Made by a program: the position numbers and the translations under genes. From NCBI GenBank assembly GCA_018806915.1, contig JAGKQI010000078.1:248001-312000 (forward strand): 64,000 nucleotides of DNA, written 5' to 3'. Each line of letters starts with the position of its first letter. The stretch's first letter is position 1. The DNA comes from Phytophthora colocasiae (taxonomy: Eukaryota; Oomycota; Peronosporomycetes; Peronosporales; Peronosporaceae). A model generated the notes under the pieces. It was given only the letters and a program-made list of their open reading frames with translations, was not told the DNA's origin and ran no database searches. This document shows positions 31,689 through 42,205 of this stretch, one piece after another.

Positions 31689-32202
31689 CTACTGCTTCGG
31701 CTCGGGAATGAGAATGCCGCCCTTGGCCCAGTTGGAGCGCTGCACATCGTCGATATTCATGAAGATGCGGTCCTTAGGAATGCTCAGCTCCTGGCTCACT
31801 GTCTCCGTTAGCACGGACGCCGTCTGAAGTACGTAGAGTACATACAAGCATTATCAAGTTTACTTAGAATTCAATACCTATGTCACTCCGTGCACCAGCC
31901 AAACTTACCGTAGGATTATGCTGTGCATCCACCTTGCCAATGCTTCTAAGATGAATCATAGCACACGGCTGCAACCAACCGAAGTCAATACTCCGTACCA
32001 TATTAACCACAAAGATCTATCACATCATACTCACAGCGTCCGAGGCTCCAAACAGCATGGGCGTGTCCAGGTTCAACTGCACCATCACAACCTGCTCTGA
32101 CTTCTCCAGCGCCGTGGCCACAGCCTTAGAGATCGCCGCCATCGCTTTGCCCGTGTCTACATCCTTCGCTGACACATTACTCGTCACTTGCACGTTCGGC
32201 AT
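31689..32202 (-). CDS. MIF-like tautomerase, copy 1 (3 exons)
   Basis: A macrophage-migration-inhibitory-factor/tautomerase-family protein of 120 residues. Exons on the minus strand: 32202-32035 (56 codons), 31968-31909 (20 codons) and 31823-31689. Introns are 66 and 85 nt with clean GTGAGT/GTAAGT donors and CAG acceptors, both in phase 0. It begins MPNVQVTSN, so Pro2, the catalytic base of the family, is present after Met removal. The family's beta-alpha-beta repeat is visible (AISKAVATALEKSEQVVMVQ; then LTETVSQELSIPKDRIFMNI) and NW occurs near the end (SNWAKGG). No signal peptide, as usual for MIF. It is divergent from Brr2, with a pogo element between. A paralogue sits at 54829-55232. Confidence 0.9.
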
Positions 32203-32216
32203 GCTTCTCCCTGGTC

Positions 32217-32223
32217 GAAATGA
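32217..32223 (-). promoter_or_regulatory. Inr-like element of MIF copy 1
   Basis: On the minus strand TCATTTC matches the initiator consensus YCAYTYY exactly. It lies 14 bases before the ATG at 32202, which would give a very short leader. Confidence 0.4.
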
Positions 32224-32318
32224 AGTGTCCCATCCGGATTAGCAAACGAACTTAGCGACTAAGTACGATATCAGAGTGATGGTCACTTGGATTCACTTAA
32301 GTGCGCCTTCCCGCATTA

Positions 32319-33709
32319 CAGATTTGGACGGAAAGATGCGACGGACACTAAACAGCGACACATTAGGTTTTTTAAAAAGGCAGTATACAAATTTTATATC
32401 CAATGAAATCACTGCGCAGGCAAACCCTCTCAAGCCACTCAAAATTAGAATCGAAATGGAGACCACAGACGCTACCCGCTTGCGAACGTGGGGAATGTGT
32501 GACGATAGCACAGTTGGGAGCGACTCAAGCGAGGAGGACAATGACATAGATGATGAGTGCATGATCCATCGGGACCGTCGGAATGCCTATTCCAACGCAC
32601 TTAAACTTAAAGTGCTAGAAGATATCAATGCTGGCATTAAAATTACCCATGCCGCGAGGCTACACGGTATCAAGTCGAGGACAGCGGTGCATCGATGGAC
32701 AAAGCAAGAAGCTGAAATAAGGGAGGCGTGCAGCAACAATAGACGATCTAAGTGTACGTTGGGGGGGCAGGGAAGAAACAATTTGTTTCCTCATTGCGAC
32801 GAGCTCGTACAGTGGATCAAAGCCATGCGAAGAGATGACTTTCCGCTAAAAACCTCCTCATGTACTGGCGTTTCTTCGAGAAGAATACGGTACCTTCACA
32901 AGAGAATACCTAAAACAAAATTATGAGGCTGCTCTGCTTCAAGGTCTATTGTCGACAAGATAGACTCGGAAGGGCGTCTAAATGAAAAGCCCCGCTGCCG
33001 AACGATCCGCCGAATCATCCGCCCTAAGCTCTCCTGGCCCTCTTGCGCTCTACGTCGACAATCTTAAGTGTCACGTTAGTATGGAGGCCCAGGAGGCGCT
33101 GGCTGCTTGGGGCACCGAGGTCGTCCCACTACCGAAAAACACGACTTCTGTTCTCCAGCCTCTTGATGTTGGAGTTATGGGGCCCTTTAAGCAGAAGCTA
33201 CGCGCCCTAACACTATCCTACGAGCTTACCATGATTGGATCAAGGAGCAATCTGCCACTCCGTGAACGTCTTCTAAAGCTTCAGCGTCTTTCAGCTCCCG
33301 AGAAACGAAAGCTCCTCGTTGAGCGAGTGATTGCCGCATGGGACGCCGTCAGTGAAAGTAGCATAAAGAGAGCTTGGCATAAAGCTGGATTGTAGACCAA
33401 TTAGGACAGGGGACGTCAACAGTCTGTTGCCTTGGAACCCTGGCACCAAGGTCACTCGTCAGTGATTAACTTTACCATTTTGGCCATGGGGGGAATTGAA
33501 CCCTCGTCACTTTATCAAAAAATAGAAGTCACTATTATGCGACTATTTATTTGCCCCAAGGTTCATTTTATTGTGCATGTCTCGATTATATTTGACGTAA
33601 TCGGATTGGCTATATATCTAAAATGGCTACAAGCGTCACACATTTGTGTCCGTACCCATCGCTATACAAAAGAAAAACCTAACGCGTCACATCTTTCCGT
33701 CCAAATCTG
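32319..33709 (+). mobile_element. Pogo-like (Tc1/mariner superfamily) DNA transposon, inactive
   Basis: Terminal inverted repeats begin CAGATTTGGACGGAAAGATG (32319-32338) and its complement ends at 33709. After a short interruption the similarity resumes at TTAGGTTTTT on both sides. TA flanks both ends (32317-32318 and 33710-33711), the usual Tc1/mariner target duplication. Total 1,391 bp. The transposase is truncated and frameshifted. The element separates the divergent MIF and Brr2 genes, its right end only 39 bases before the Brr2 ATG. Confidence 0.88.
32456..33395 (+). pseudogene. Pogo-like transposase, frameshifted with internal loss
   Basis: The first part (ATG 32456 to 32926) has an acidic start and a helix-turn-helix of the psq/CENP-B kind (ALKLKVLEDINAGIKITHAA, then SRTAVHRWTKQE). 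After a slip the frame gives REEYGTFTREYLKQNYE and stops near 32963. The second part (32982-33395) has the DDE_1 C-terminal signature LYVDNLKCHVS and PLPKNTTSVLQPLDVGVMGP. The stretch with the first catalytic Asp and much of the core is missing, so it is dead. Confidence 0.8.
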
Positions 33710-33748
33710 TACTGGATCAAAGGGAAACGTAAGACGGACTAGGAGGCC

Positions 33749-36700
33749 ATGGCGGAGGAGGTGGCGCGTTCGAGGCAGTATGCGTACCAGCAGAACTCGA
33801 ACCTAGTGCTGCAGGCGGACAGCGAGTCCCGGAGGCGCCCAGATGAGCCTACGGGCGAGGTGGAGTCTCTGGCTGGGAAGATCTCGTATCGAATGGGCGA
33901 CCGCGCGCAGAAGGCGACACCGCAGAGCAGCCGCAAACGCCACGGCGAGCAGGACAAGAACGATAAGAAGAGGAAGAAGAGACGGGGCGAGGCTGAAGAC
34001 GTTGAGGACGGCGTGCTCTTCACAGCTACGGGAGGACTTGCAACCGCCAAAAGTAATATTCTTAAAGAGAGTTCGGCTTACGAGTCTGCTGCGTACAGGC
34101 CCAGGAACCCCGCAAGCCAGGAAGCTTATGAACAGATTTTGGGGGTTGTCGCCCAACAGTTAGGAGCTCAGCCGGGTGAGATCCTGGCGGGCGCGGCGGA
34201 GGAAGTGCTGGCCATTCTTAAAAATGACAATTACAGGGACGACGAGAAGCACAAGGAGGTGCAGAAACTGCTGAAAACCATCCCAGCCCACACTTTTAGT
34301 CAAATGGTTGCTGCTGGGAAGCGGATCACGGACTTTTCCCTTGATAACGAAGAAAAGAAGACGGAAGAGGGCGGAGAAGATGCTGAGAGTGAGGAGGTGG
34401 ATAAGGAGATGGGAGTTGCAGTGGTCTTTGACGAAGAAGACGAGTCAGAGGAGTCAGATCTGGATGAAGTGAGAGAAGAAGAGGAGGAGGAGGAGGAGGA
34501 ACAAGAAGAAACTGCTGCTACAGGACGTGAAGGCATGAAAATGAATGACGGATATGACGATGAAGATGATGGAGATGCAAAGTACCGGCTTGACGTCCAC
34601 GTTATCGATGCATTCTGGCTCCAGCGTGAACTCTCGAAGTTTTACAAGGACGCAGAAATTAGCGCTAAGTTGGCGGAGGATGTGCTGTCTATTCTCAAGG
34701 AAGCGGGGAGTGATCTCAGTGCCTGTGAAAATAGACTGGTGCTGCTTCTTGATTACGACAAGTTTGATTTCATCAAGCTACTGTTGGAGAACAGAGCTAA
34801 GGTGCTCTACTGCACGAGGTTGAAACAGGCACAGAACGATGAGGAACGACACAGCATTGAAGAGGAATTGGTCGCTGATGAGACACTGGGTGATGGCGAA
34901 GGAACAGCTATCTTGGAGCAGCTGCGCACCACAGCATCTGCGGATTCATGGATGCAGGATCGCATCGGTGCTATGGAGACTACATCTCGCGCTGAGGCTA
35001 ACAAGCTGCGCAAATTGCAACAGAAGGCTAGTGGGCAGCGCGCACAGGCTGTCGGAGACGAATCCGACGATGATGTTGACATGGAGGATGTGAATAGGGA
35101 TGCCGTGAAGGAGGAGGCGAATGGTGCACCAAAGAAAAAGCCGCAGCATTATGTGGATGTAGAGTCTCTCGCTTTTCAAGAGGGCGGTCACCTTATGAGC
35201 AACCGCGAATGTCGTCTACCAGAAGGAACGTGGCGTGCTCAGAAGAAGGGGTACGAAGAAGTTCACGTTCCCGCCGTTCGTACGAAGATGGCAGTAGCTG
35301 AAGAGAAGGCGCGAATTAAGATATCGACGTTGCCAAAGTGGGCCCAGGGTGCATTTAAGGGGATGGAGTCGTTGAACCGTGTACAGTCGAAGATGTTCCC
35401 AGCAGCCTTCAAAACGAGCGAAAACCTGCTTCTATGTGCACCTACAGGTGCTGGTAAGACGAATGTCGCTATGCTGACGATCTTGCACGAGGTGATGAAA
35501 GCGCGTGGCCCGGAGACTGGTGAAATCGATCTGAACTCGTTCAAGATTGTGTATGTGGCTCCGATGAAGGCTCTAGTGCAAGAAGTGGTGCTAAATCTGT
35601 CTGCCAGACTGTCCAGCGCCTATGGCATCCAAGTTCGAGAACTTTCAGGTGACCAGAACTTGTCTCGCGAGCAGCTTTTCAACACACAGATTATTGTGAC
35701 AACGCCAGAAAAGTGGGATATTATCACGCGAAAGTCTGGAGACGACCGCACGTACACCCAACTCGTACGGCTTGTCATTATTGATGAGATTCACCTCCTC
35801 CACGATACGCGTGGCCCGGTGTTGGAGGCTTTAGTTGCGCGTACTATCCGAAATGTGGAAGCCACCCAGCAGATGGTGCGTTTGGTTGGTCTTTCAGCTA
35901 CACTGCCAAACTATGAAGACGTTGCTGCTTTCCTTCGCGTGGATCCCGCCCAGGGACTCTTTTACTTCGATTCAAGCTACCGTCCTGTGCCGCTACAGCA
36001 GCAGTACATTGGTATTATGGAGAAAAAGGCAGTCAAGCGCTTCGCTTTGATGAACGAGATTTGCTATGAGAAGGTGATGGAGCAGGCTGAACTGGACAAT
36101 CAGGTGCTAATTTTTGTACATTCACGAAAGGAAACTGCGTCAACAGCTCAGGCGCTGCGTGACTTGTTCGTGGAGAACGACACTCTTGCGCGCCTGATCA
36201 AGCCAAACTCGGCTTCTAGCGAAGTTCTTTTGCAGGAAGCTGAAAAGATTGAGCGCAATGACGATCTGAAGGACCTCCTTCCGTATGGTTTCGGTATTCA
36301 TCATGCTGGTATGAAGAGGCAAGATCGTACATTGGTGGAAAACGCTTTTGCTGATGGTCACTTGAAGGTACTGGTTAGCACGTCGACGCTGGCATGGGGT
36401 GTCAATCTGCCGGCGCACACCGTGATTATTAAGGGAACGCAGATCTACAATGCAGAAAAAGGAGACTGGTGTGAACTGAGCCCATTAGATATCTTGCAAA
36501 TGCTTGGTCGTGCCGGCCGTGTGCAGTTCGACACGCAAGGTGAAGGTATCATTATCACACAGCACTCTCAGTTGACCTACTACTTGTCATTGATGAATCA
36601 GCAGCTCCCGGTGGAGTCCCAGCTAATGGGCAAGCTGGCGGACAATCTGAACGCTGAAATTGTGGTGGGCAGCGTGCAAAATGTGGCACAAGCAGCAACG

Positions 36701-39700
36701 TGGCTAGGCTATACGTATTTATTCATCCGCATGCTGCGTAACCCGACACTGTATGGTATCTCCATCGCTGACCGCAAGGCTGACCCGACGTTGTTGCAGT
36801 ATCGCACTGACTTGGTTCACTCGGCAGCCACGTTGCTAGCCAAGGACAATTTGATCAAGTACGAACGACGCTCGGGATTATTCCAGGTGACTGCTCTCGG
36901 TCGCGTGGCCAGTCATTACTACATTGCGCACGATTCAATTAGCACGTACAATGAGTACCTGAAGCCTCACATGTCTGACATCGAGATTTTGAGGCTCTTT
37001 TCGCTCTCGAATGAGTTCAAGTACGTGATCGTCCGGTCCGAGGAGAAGCTTGAGCTGGTGAAGCTTTTGGAGCGTGTGCCTGTGCCTGTGAAAGAGTCGT
37101 TGGTGTCGACTGCCCCTGGCAGTGTTGCTGCTGGAAGTGGGTCGGCGAAGGTTAACGTATTGCTTCAAGCTTACATCTCTCGATTGAAACTGGATGGATT
37201 TGCTCTGTTAGCGGATATGGCACACATTCATCAGTCGGCAGCACGTATTTTCCGAGCACTGTTCGAGATTTGCTTAACCCGAGGCTGGGCCTCGCTGGCC
37301 GAGCGAATGCTCAGCTTCTGTAAGATGGTAGACAAGCGCATGTGGCTTTCGCACTCACCGCTTCGTCAGTTTGCTCCTGCCATCTCGGAGACGATTCTGA
37401 AGCGGATTGAGAAGAAGGACATTTCGTGGGAAAAATACAACGACCTGGAACCTGCTGACCTTGGGCAGCTCATCAATAACCCTCACTATGGCAAACAGCT
37501 TTACAAGATGATCCATCAGTTCCCGAAGCTCGAGCTTTCAGCTCATGTCCAGCCGATTACCCGTTCAATGTTGAAGGTGGATCTGGTCGTGACACCTGAC
37601 TTTGAGTTCACACGTGAAGTTCATGGTAATGCTGAGGGATTCTGGGTGTTCGTCGAAGATGTGGACGGTGAAACGATTCTTCATCACGAATGGCTGCTGC
37701 TTAAACGTCGCTTCTCCTCGCAGGAAACGTATCTCAGCTTCACGATGCCATTATTCGAGCCTTTGGCACCACTGTACTACATCAAGGTAATATCGGACAA
37801 GTGGATTCACTGTGAAAGTTCGTTGCCGGTGTCATTCCACAAACTCATTCTACCTCAGAAGAATGCACCCCCGACAGAACTATTGGATCTTCAGCCACTT
37901 TTCGTTAACAATATTCTCCTGAAGCTTGTTGGGGGTAAGAAGAAGACTGCGGAATCTGTTCTCAAGTCGCTTTCAAACGCTCGCCAAGTGCCATACCCAT
38001 GGCGGTTCAAGCGTTTCAATCCTATTCAGACGCAGGTTTTGCCACGCTTGTTGGAGTCGGAGAGTAACCTCTTCATTGGATCACCGCCTGGAAGCGGCAA
38101 GAGCGTGCTTGCAGAGCTTGCTATCATGAAGACGTTACTTTCTCTAGGTCAGCCTGACTCAAAGAGCGAGGAGTTCGGTGAACATTTGATTGTGTATCTG
38201 ACTGCCAAGGAGCCGAGTTGCCATGAAAAATACGATGACTGGAATGCCAAGTTTGGCGAAGAAAGCTTCTGGAGGCAAAATGTCGTGGAGCTGACAGGCG
38301 ATTCAACTGCAGACTTGCGATTGCTCGCAAGTGCCAACATCTTAATTGCTACTCCTATGCAGTGGGATGTTCTTTCCCGACGGTGGAAGCAGCGCAAGCG
38401 CATTCAAAACGTGAGTTTGTTGATCTTGGACGAGACGCACTTTTTGGGTGGAGGCGAATATGGCCCTACGATTGAAATTGTGATGTCACGGATGCGATTT
38501 ATCGCTGCTGATATGGATAAGAAGAAGAAAGCATCAGGTGAACGGGGTGGACGAATGCGTATCTTGGCTATGAGTAACTCCATCGCCAATGCTCGCGACG
38601 TTGGCGAGTGGCTTGGCGCTAGTGCGTCGGAAGGTATTTTCAACTTCCACCCTAATGTCCGTCCTCAGCCCCTCGAAATTCGTGTGCAAGGTTTTGAGAT
38701 CAACGACTTTTCATCGCGCATGTTGGCGATGGCAAAACCTCTGTACAATACAGTCGCGAATCAAGCGGAGAAGAAGCCCGTTGTAGTGTTCGTGCCCTCA
38801 GCCAAGCAGGCACAGCTGAGCGCTATTGACCTGATCACGTTTGCCTTAGCTGAAAACGACTCGCAAAAGTTTGTTGTTCACTCAGCTAAGGACAAGGTGG
38901 AGTTGCCCGTGGAAGATACCGCTCTGCTGCACACAATGGAGAACGGTGTTGGCTACTGCACAGACTCCATGTCCTCACGGAATCGTGAATACGTGCTGCA
39001 GCGTTTTGCGACGGGCAAGATTCAGGTGTTAATCGTCCCGCAGTCGATGGCTTGGGAGCTGCGAAGTGCTCAGAGTAGCGCATTTATGGTGGTGATTATG
39101 GGTGCACAGTTTTACGATGGCCGCGAGCACCGGTACGTCGACTATCAACTTGCTGATGTATTCCAGATGACCAAGTTTGCCAATCACGCTGCTTCATCTG
39201 CTGTAAAATGCGTGCTGTTCTGCCACGCATCAAAGAAGAAGTTTTATGCGAAGTTCCTGTACGATCCGCTACCGGTGGAATCGCAGCTGGAGCATTTCCT
39301 GAGCGATCACATTAATGCTGAGATCGTTACGAAGACCATTGAGAGCAAGCAGGACGCCGTGGACTATCTCACGTGGACATTCATGTACCGACGCTTCATG
39401 AAGAACCCGAATTATTACAATTTACAGGGTGCTACCAACGTGCACTTGTCCGATCATTTATCAGAGCTAGTGGAGACCACAGTAAATGCACTGGAGGAGT
39501 CGCGTTGTATTCAAATTGTCGAAGAGGAAGCGGATGATGAAGAAGGAGAGGAGCGCCTTGTGCCGCTGAACCTTGGTATGATTGCGGCGTATTACTACAT
39601 TAAGTACACCACGATCGAGCTCTTCGCTTGCAGTCTGAAGGCGGACTCAAAGGTTCGCGCGCTCCTGACGATTCTGTCGTCTGCTACCGAGTTCAGCGAT

Positions 39701-40615
39701 TTGCAAAGTCGGTTTGGCGAGGACAAGAAGCTAGAGAGCCTTGCAAAACACCTGAAGTTCCCTGTTGCTGCTGGAGGAGATTACGGACAAGCGCATGTGA
39801 AGACAAATGTTCTACTGCAGGTTCACTTTAGCAAGCAGCACGAACGCCTGAGTTCTGCGATGCGACAGGATCTGGACTTCATTCTTCGACATGCGGTGCG
39901 TCTGGTGCATGCTATGGTGGACGTGATTAGCTCGAACGGGTGGCTCAAGCCCGCCCTGGCAGCAATGGATCTTGCGCAGATGATTGTGCAGGCTCAATGG
40001 AGCAGTGACTCATCTCTGTTGCAGATCCCGTTCTTCACGAAGGACATGCTGACGACACTCAACGAGATGGATCTGGAAGAAGAAGTAGAGACTCCTGTGG
40101 ATATCTTGAGTATGGAGGACGATGCTCGTGGCAAATTGCTGCCTTTGGACACACAAAAGATGTCGGCAGTTGCGAAGTTCTGTAATGCTTACCCAGATGT
40201 GACAGTGCAAACGAAGATCCAACAGGACGGCAAGAATTTGCCCCAGGGATCTGCTGTGAGTGTGAAGGTGCAGTTAGAGCGTGAAGGTGCGGACGAGGAT
40301 GAAGATGAGGAGGATGAGGACGAGGCCAAGGAACTGGGTCTAGTGAACTCGTGTCATTACCCTGTGAAGAAGGCTGAGAACTGGTGGGTGGTGCTGGGCG
40401 ACTCTAAGAAGAACACGCTGCTGAGTATCAAGCGCGTGCCTTTCGCTAGTGCTCGTGCGAATGTGGCGCTGCAGTTCGCTGCCCCGGACGAGATTGGAGC
40501 ACATACTTTCCAGCTCTATGTGATCTGCGATGGCTACGCCGGTTGTGATCTGGAGAACGAGGTCAAGATCACCGTTGTCGAGGGCGAAGACACCGACGAT
40601 GAGGAAGAGGAATAG
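33749..40615 (+). CDS. BRR2: U5 snRNP 200-kDa helicase Brr2
   Basis: A single-exon 2288-residue protein; human SNRNP200 is 2136. It unwinds U4/U6 during spliceosome activation, acting in the nucleus in the U5 snRNP. The start MAEEVARSRQYAYQQNSNLV matches the family N-terminus, fixing the ATG. An acidic stretch lies near 235-255. The N-terminal cassette has Walker A APTGAGKT near 565, DEIH near 677 and LSATLPNYEDV near 715; a Sec63 domain follows. The C-terminal cassette has GSPPGSGKS near 1445 and DETH near 1558, then a second Sec63 domain with an acidic insert (ADEDEDEEDEDE) near 2175. In known Brr2 proteins only the first cassette is catalytically active. The gene is intact. The pogo element ends 39 bases upstream of the ATG, so transcription probably starts inside it. 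Confidence 0.97.
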   Translation: MAEEVARSRQYAYQQNSNLVLQADSESRRRPDEPTGEVESLAGKISYRMGDRAQKATPQSSRKRHGEQDKNDKKRKKRRGEAEDVEDGVLFTATGGLATAKSNILKESSAYESAAYRPRNPASQEAYEQILGVVAQQLGAQPGEILAGAAEEVLAILKNDNYRDDEKHKEVQKLLKTIPAHTFSQMVAAGKRITDFSLDNEEKKTEEGGEDAESEEVDKEMGVAVVFDEEDESEESDLDEVREEEEEEEEEQEETAATGREGMKMNDGYDDEDDGDAKYRLDVHVIDAFWLQRELSKFYKDAEISAKLAEDVLSILKEAGSDLSACENRLVLLLDYDKFDFIKLLLENRAKVLYCTRLKQAQNDEERHSIEEELVADETLGDGEGTAILEQLRTTASADSWMQDRIGAMETTSRAEANKLRKLQQKASGQRAQAVGDESDDDVDMEDVNRDAVKEEANGAPKKKPQHYVDVESLAFQEGGHLMSNRECRLPEGTWRAQKKGYEEVHVPAVRTKMAVAEEKARIKISTLPKWAQGAFKGMESLNRVQSKMFPAAFKTSENLLLCAPTGAGKTNVAMLTILHEVMKARGPETGEIDLNSFKIVYVAPMKALVQEVVLNLSARLSSAYGIQVRELSGDQNLSREQLFNTQIIVTTPEKWDIITRKSGDDRTYTQLVRLVIIDEIHLLHDTRGPVLEALVARTIRNVEATQQMVRLVGLSATLPNYEDVAAFLRVDPAQGLFYFDSSYRPVPLQQQYIGIMEKKAVKRFALMNEICYEKVMEQAELDNQVLIFVHSRKETASTAQALRDLFVENDTLARLIKPNSASSEVLLQEAEKIERNDDLKDLLPYGFGIHHAGMKRQDRTLVENAFADGHLKVLVSTSTLAWGVNLPAHTVIIKGTQIYNAEKGDWCELSPLDILQMLGRAGRVQFDTQGEGIIITQHSQLTYYLSLMNQQLPVESQLMGKLADNLNAEIVVGSVQNVAQAATWLGYTYLFIRMLRNPTLYGISIADRKADPTLLQYRTDLVHSAATLLAKDNLIKYERRSGLFQVTALGRVASHYYIAHDSISTYNEYLKPHMSDIEILRLFSLSNEFKYVIVRSEEKLELVKLLERVPVPVKESLVSTAPGSVAAGSGSAKVNVLLQAYISRLKLDGFALLADMAHIHQSAARIFRALFEICLTRGWASLAERMLSFCKMVDKRMWLSHSPLRQFAPAISETILKRIEKKDISWEKYNDLEPADLGQLINNPHYGKQLYKMIHQFPKLELSAHVQPITRSMLKVDLVVTPDFEFTREVHGNAEGFWVFVEDVDGETILHHEWLLLKRRFSSQETYLSFTMPLFEPLAPLYYIKVISDKWIHCESSLPVSFHKLILPQKNAPPTELLDLQPLFVNNILLKLVGGKKKTAESVLKSLSNARQVPYPWRFKRFNPIQTQVLPRLLESESNLFIGSPPGSGKSVLAELAIMKTLLSLGQPDSKSEEFGEHLIVYLTAKEPSCHEKYDDWNAKFGEESFWRQNVVELTGDSTADLRLLASANILIATPMQWDVLSRRWKQRKRIQNVSLLILDETHFLGGGEYGPTIEIVMSRMRFIAADMDKKKKASGERGGRMRILAMSNSIANARDVGEWLGASASEGIFNFHPNVRPQPLEIRVQGFEINDFSSRMLAMAKPLYNTVANQAEKKPVVVFVPSAKQAQLSAIDLITFALAENDSQKFVVHSAKDKVELPVEDTALLHTMENGVGYCTDSMSSRNREYVLQRFATGKIQVLIVPQSMAWELRSAQSSAFMVVIMGAQFYDGREHRYVDYQLADVFQMTKFANHAASSAVKCVLFCHASKKKFYAKFLYDPLPVESQLEHFLSDHINAEIVTKTIESKQDAVDYLTWTFMYRRFMKNPNYYNLQGATNVHLSDHLSELVETTVNALEESRCIQIVEEEADDEEGEERLVPLNLGMIAAYYYIKYTTIELFACSLKADSKVRALLTILSSATEFSDLQSRFGEDKKLESLAKHLKFPVAAGGDYGQAHVKTNVLLQVHFSKQHERLSSAMRQDLDFILRHAVRLVHAMVDVISSNGWLKPALAAMDLAQMIVQAQWSSDSSLLQIPFFTKDMLTTLNEMDLEEEVETPVDILSMEDDARGKLLPLDTQKMSAVAKFCNAYPDVTVQTKIQQDGKNLPQGSAVSVKVQLEREGADEDEDEEDEDEAKELGLVNSCHYPVKKAENWWVVLGDSKKNTLLSIKRVPFASARANVALQFAAPDEIGAHTFQLYVICDGYAGCDLENEVKITVVEGEDTDDEEEE

Positions 40616-40684
40616 GCAGTTCATAATTGAATAAAGGCAACAACTTACTGTTAAACACATTTATACCTGCCACTTCTTAGATAT

Positions 40685-42205
40685 CTAGGTTGCACACGAA
40701 GTGGACAACTCGGGGTCCTCTTCTTCAGTCTCACTTGCCGCCTTGGGCCTGGGAAGGTGTGGAGCACGAAAGCTACGAGTCTTCAGTTTGCGTGCAGCCT
40801 CAGCCGATGCAGCATTAAGTAGGCCAGCAGCTTTGAAGACACCAGCACGTAGCTGCTGCTGACGTGTAGGCTGCTTCACGGGTGAAGTATCGATGCTGTA
40901 AACACTAGCAGCACTAATGAGACTCGTAGATGTTGCTGCATCCGAGAAAATGCTGGGCTCGCGATGTACGCCAGCCGGAGCGCTTTTAATCTCTTCACAA
41001 AGAGGGCTGTCCAGAAAACTCTCTTCACTCGTTGCTGTGGACGCGCTTGAGCCTGATCGCAGCAGATGCAGCCCATTGTTCAGCTTGCTCTTTGCATCCT
41101 GCAGACGCTTGGTCATCATCACAGGACTCATGCTGACGTTCACACTAAGTCGATGATTCCTGAAGTTCAAGCTGCTGTGCCTCGTTCGTCGCCACTGACT
41201 TGCACCAAACGGCTCTGTTTCAGACGCACGGTGGTGATGCAGTTCAGGTGTGTAACCTTCATCGTCGCTAGAGAAGTCTCCATCGTCTTCGTAGTCACCG
41301 CTTTGATTCCTAGATCTGGATAACGATCGCGTTCGAGCTTTAAATGTAGCAAGTGATAGCGCCGTCGGCATCCCTGCTGATCCCGCTCCAGAACATGTGC
41401 GCGCTTTCTGTCGTCTCCACTGTGCAATGGATGGCACCCGAGGGAGTAGACTCGGTCGTAACGCTGAAGCTGAATGTTGTTCGTTCTCGCCGTCGCTGTC
41501 ACTGTCGCTGATGATATCATTTCCTGCGCTGTAAGTCTCTTCATATTCTGCTGGTTGGTACGTAGGAAATGGGTTTGACGACACCTTTGTAGTAGGAGAT
41601 GACAGCACGCTGTTGGTGTCGGGGGACCAGCACGTTGCAGGGTCGAAGGGTTTGACCTCTTCATCTGTTTCTTCGTCTTCCTCATCCACGACTTGTTCAG
41701 CGTCCTCCTTCTTTGATTTAATTTGCTTCACAGTAGGTTCGTGCTCAGGCTCGAAGAATCTCAACTGGCGGACAGGGGACGAGATGGACACACGCGTTAA
41801 CGGAGACAGAGTTGCATTTATCGATGACCGCGGCGATTCTGTCTCGGAGCACGGTGAAATAAGCCCCCACTGAAGACTGCTGTCTCCTGTTCCTGAAGGA
41901 CTTGCGCTGACCTGAATAGGAAGTGGCTCCGGGAGCGCGAGGTGTAGTGCGATCTCTTCCTCGTCGCCGGAGGCCTCGCTGGTGGCGTCCCATGAAAGTC
42001 TCTCCACTAAGTTTAGCTCCATCGTATCGGCGTCCACGGTCTTCATGGAGAACAAATTGGCCATGGGGTCGTCCAGCACAGCTTCTTCCTGTTCTTCGTC
42101 TAAACTGCTAAAGAGTGCGTCCTCCAGCTCGCGCTCGTCCACCTCAGACTCCCAGCCGTCGTCCTGCCAGCCTTTCGCGTTCTCTCTTCCAGCATAGAAC
42201 GCCAT
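40685..42205 (-). CDS. Oomycete hypothetical protein, Ser-rich and acidic
   Basis: 506 residues from ATG 42205 (MAFYAGRENAKGWQDDGWES). The open frame extends further upstream, but only to a GTG, so this ATG is preferred. It is rich in S, D and E, with phosphorylation-like runs (SDSDSDGEN, SSDDEGYTPE) and an RTRSLSRSRNQS stretch. The C-terminal third has a more ordered helical part (QQQLRAGVFKAAGLLNAASA) followed by basic residues. No catalytic motif, signal peptide or membrane segment is seen and I do not recognise a family. It converges on Brr2 with a 69-bp gap. Confidence 0.7.
   Translation of the reverse strand: MAFYAGRENAKGWQDDGWESEVDERELEDALFSSLDEEQEEAVLDDPMANLFSMKTVDADTMELNLVERLSWDATSEASGDEEEIALHLALPEPLPIQVSASPSGTGDSSLQWGLISPCSETESPRSSINATLSPLTRVSISSPVRQLRFFEPEHEPTVKQIKSKKEDAEQVVDEEDEETDEEVKPFDPATCWSPDTNSVLSSPTTKVSSNPFPTYQPAEYEETYSAGNDIISDSDSDGENEQHSASALRPSLLPRVPSIAQWRRQKARTCSGAGSAGMPTALSLATFKARTRSLSRSRNQSGDYEDDGDFSSDDEGYTPELHHHRASETEPFGASQWRRTRHSSLNFRNHRLSVNVSMSPVMMTKRLQDAKSKLNNGLHLLRSGSSASTATSEESFLDSPLCEEIKSAPAGVHREPSIFSDAATSTSLISAASVYSIDTSPVKQPTRQQQLRAGVFKAAGLLNAASAEAARKLKTRSFRAPHLPRPKAASETEEEDPELSTSCAT

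Noticed and set aside
33492..33502. tRNA-like B box on the minus strand (GGTTCAATTCC)
   Set aside because: No matching acceptor stem or A box lies at tRNA distance; it sits inside the pogo element and is probably chance.
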